From positions 1 through 5,072 of the forward strand of contig CAMWWJ010000243.1 of the NCBI GenBank assembly GCA_947177925.1: a stretch of DNA of 5,072 nt, written 5' to 3'. Position numbers and translations under genes: made by a program. Below, piece by piece: positions 4,590-5,072 of this stretch; position 1 is the first letter of the stretch, and each line of letters begins with the position of its first letter. This DNA is from an uncultured Lachnospiraceae bacterium. GTDB taxonomy: Bacteria; Bacillota; Clostridia; Lachnospirales; Lachnospiraceae. Below the pieces are notes generated by a model, which saw only the letters and a list, made by a program, of their open reading frames with translations, searched no databases and had not been told where the DNA came from.

Positions 4590-5072
4590 CTTCTAAATAA
4601 CACTTTTTAATATTATTGAAAAATTTTTTATATATAAACTGATGTGCCAATCGACTTATTAATTTATACTCTTTACTCATATCACTTATTTTTATGTTAT
4701 CCCCATGTGCAAGAGCATTTCTGATTTTCACTGCCTTTCCCAAAGTTTCTTCTTCGTATTCTATATTTCTTCTTGCACAAAACCATGCTATTTTTGCATA
4801 AACATCTGAAAATACCATATCGTACACATATGAAACCATATTTCCTGTCAAATCGTCTATCTTGTTTACTGGTATTCTAATACCATAATTATCTTGGATA
4901 ATTCTTTTTACTATATCTCTTATATTATCCTGACCTTTATTAATTGAATTCTTCTCTATCGCAAATTCATCCTTTGCAATTTTCTCTATTATTCTAAACT
5001 GTGAAAAATATGCCTCTTCTGCATCATCCAGTATCAATTCATATTTTACTGATAAAGCATATAATCTTAAAG
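4573..5072 (-). CDS. HEPN-motif protein, 5' end cut by window edge
   Basis: The last 165 residues of a protein whose start lies beyond the right edge. The frame is open to 5072, with LRLYALSVKYELILDDAEEA preceding the in-frame TTG at 5037, which has no good ribosome site and is probably internal. The protein looks all-helical and charged. Near the C-terminus RNALAHG (visible residues 117-123, codons at about 4722-4702) fits the RX4-6H motif of HEPN domains, whose Arg and His form the RNase active site in many toxin, Abi and CRISPR-linked proteins. The upstream helix with YFSQFRIIEKIA resembles the first helix of Apea/MAE-like HEPN proteins. It converges on the signalling operon with a 29-nt gap and is the most AT-rich gene here. 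A defence or RNA-binding role is inferred; substrate and partner are unknown. Confidence 0.7.
   Translation of the reverse strand, partial: LRLYALSVKYELILDDAEEAYFSQFRIIEKIAKDEFAIEKNSINKGQDNIRDIVKRIIQDNYGIRIPVNKIDDLTGNMVSYVYDMVFSDVYAKIAWFCARRNIEYEEETLGKAVKIRNALAHGDNIKISDMSKEYKLISRLAHQFIYKKFFNNIKKCYLEAHMKP

Noticed and set aside
5035..5037. TTG start for the HEPN-motif protein
   Set aside because: The frame is open to the window end with plausible helical protein sequence upstream and no ribosome site near the TTG, so the gene is treated as 5'-partial.
1..5072. CRISPR array, tRNA, rRNA or insertion-sequence ends
   Set aside because: No regularly spaced repeats, no tRNA cloverleaf or rRNA-like sequence, and no transposase frame or terminal repeats were seen.

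Overview
The window looks like accessory DNA from a low-GC Firmicute, most likely a gut clostridial lineage (Lachnospiraceae/Oscillospiraceae type). The reasons are strong GGAGG-type ribosome sites, sigma-A-like promoters, AT-rich spacers, a MobC-type mobilization protein beside an oriT-like region, paired small HTH regulators typical of integrative elements, and an Agr-type kinase/LytTR regulator pair. The species cannot be named from this sequence.

Left block (1-1637), a mobilization control region. Two tandem, related winged-HTH proteins (872-534, then 513-184) read leftward as one operon and end at a strong intrinsic terminator (55-13). They diverge from mobC (1296-1637). The 420-bp spacer between them is dense with secondary structure: two overlapping, mutually exclusive stems (972-998 and 987-1047), a textbook rightward terminator (1064-1093), an 8-bp inverted repeat (1110-1146), and a near-perfect 15-bp inverted repeat whose spacer holds ATCCTG, the nic core of IncP/MobP-type origins of transfer (1167-1206). 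No relaxase gene follows mobC, so the module looks partial or rearranged.

Middle (1638-2085). No convincing gene. It holds two leftward terminators and an AT-rich inverted repeat. From here on the DNA is visibly AT-richer.

Right block (2086-4543), a signalling cassette. A 63-aa protein with two predicted membrane segments (2277-2086) is transcribed divergently from a two-gene operon. That operon encodes an Agr-type (HPK10, GHKL) membrane sensor kinase (2502-3827) and a LytTR response regulator (3821-4543), overlapping by 7 nt behind a near-consensus promoter. No agrB or recognisable agrD is present, so the divergent small membrane protein is the obvious candidate for the signal, partner or target, by inference only.

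Right edge (5072-4573). A convergent gene, cut by the window end, encodes a protein with an RNALAH (RX4H) HEPN motif near its C-terminus. It may be a HEPN-type RNase or an RNA-binding or defence protein. Its 5' end lies outside the window.
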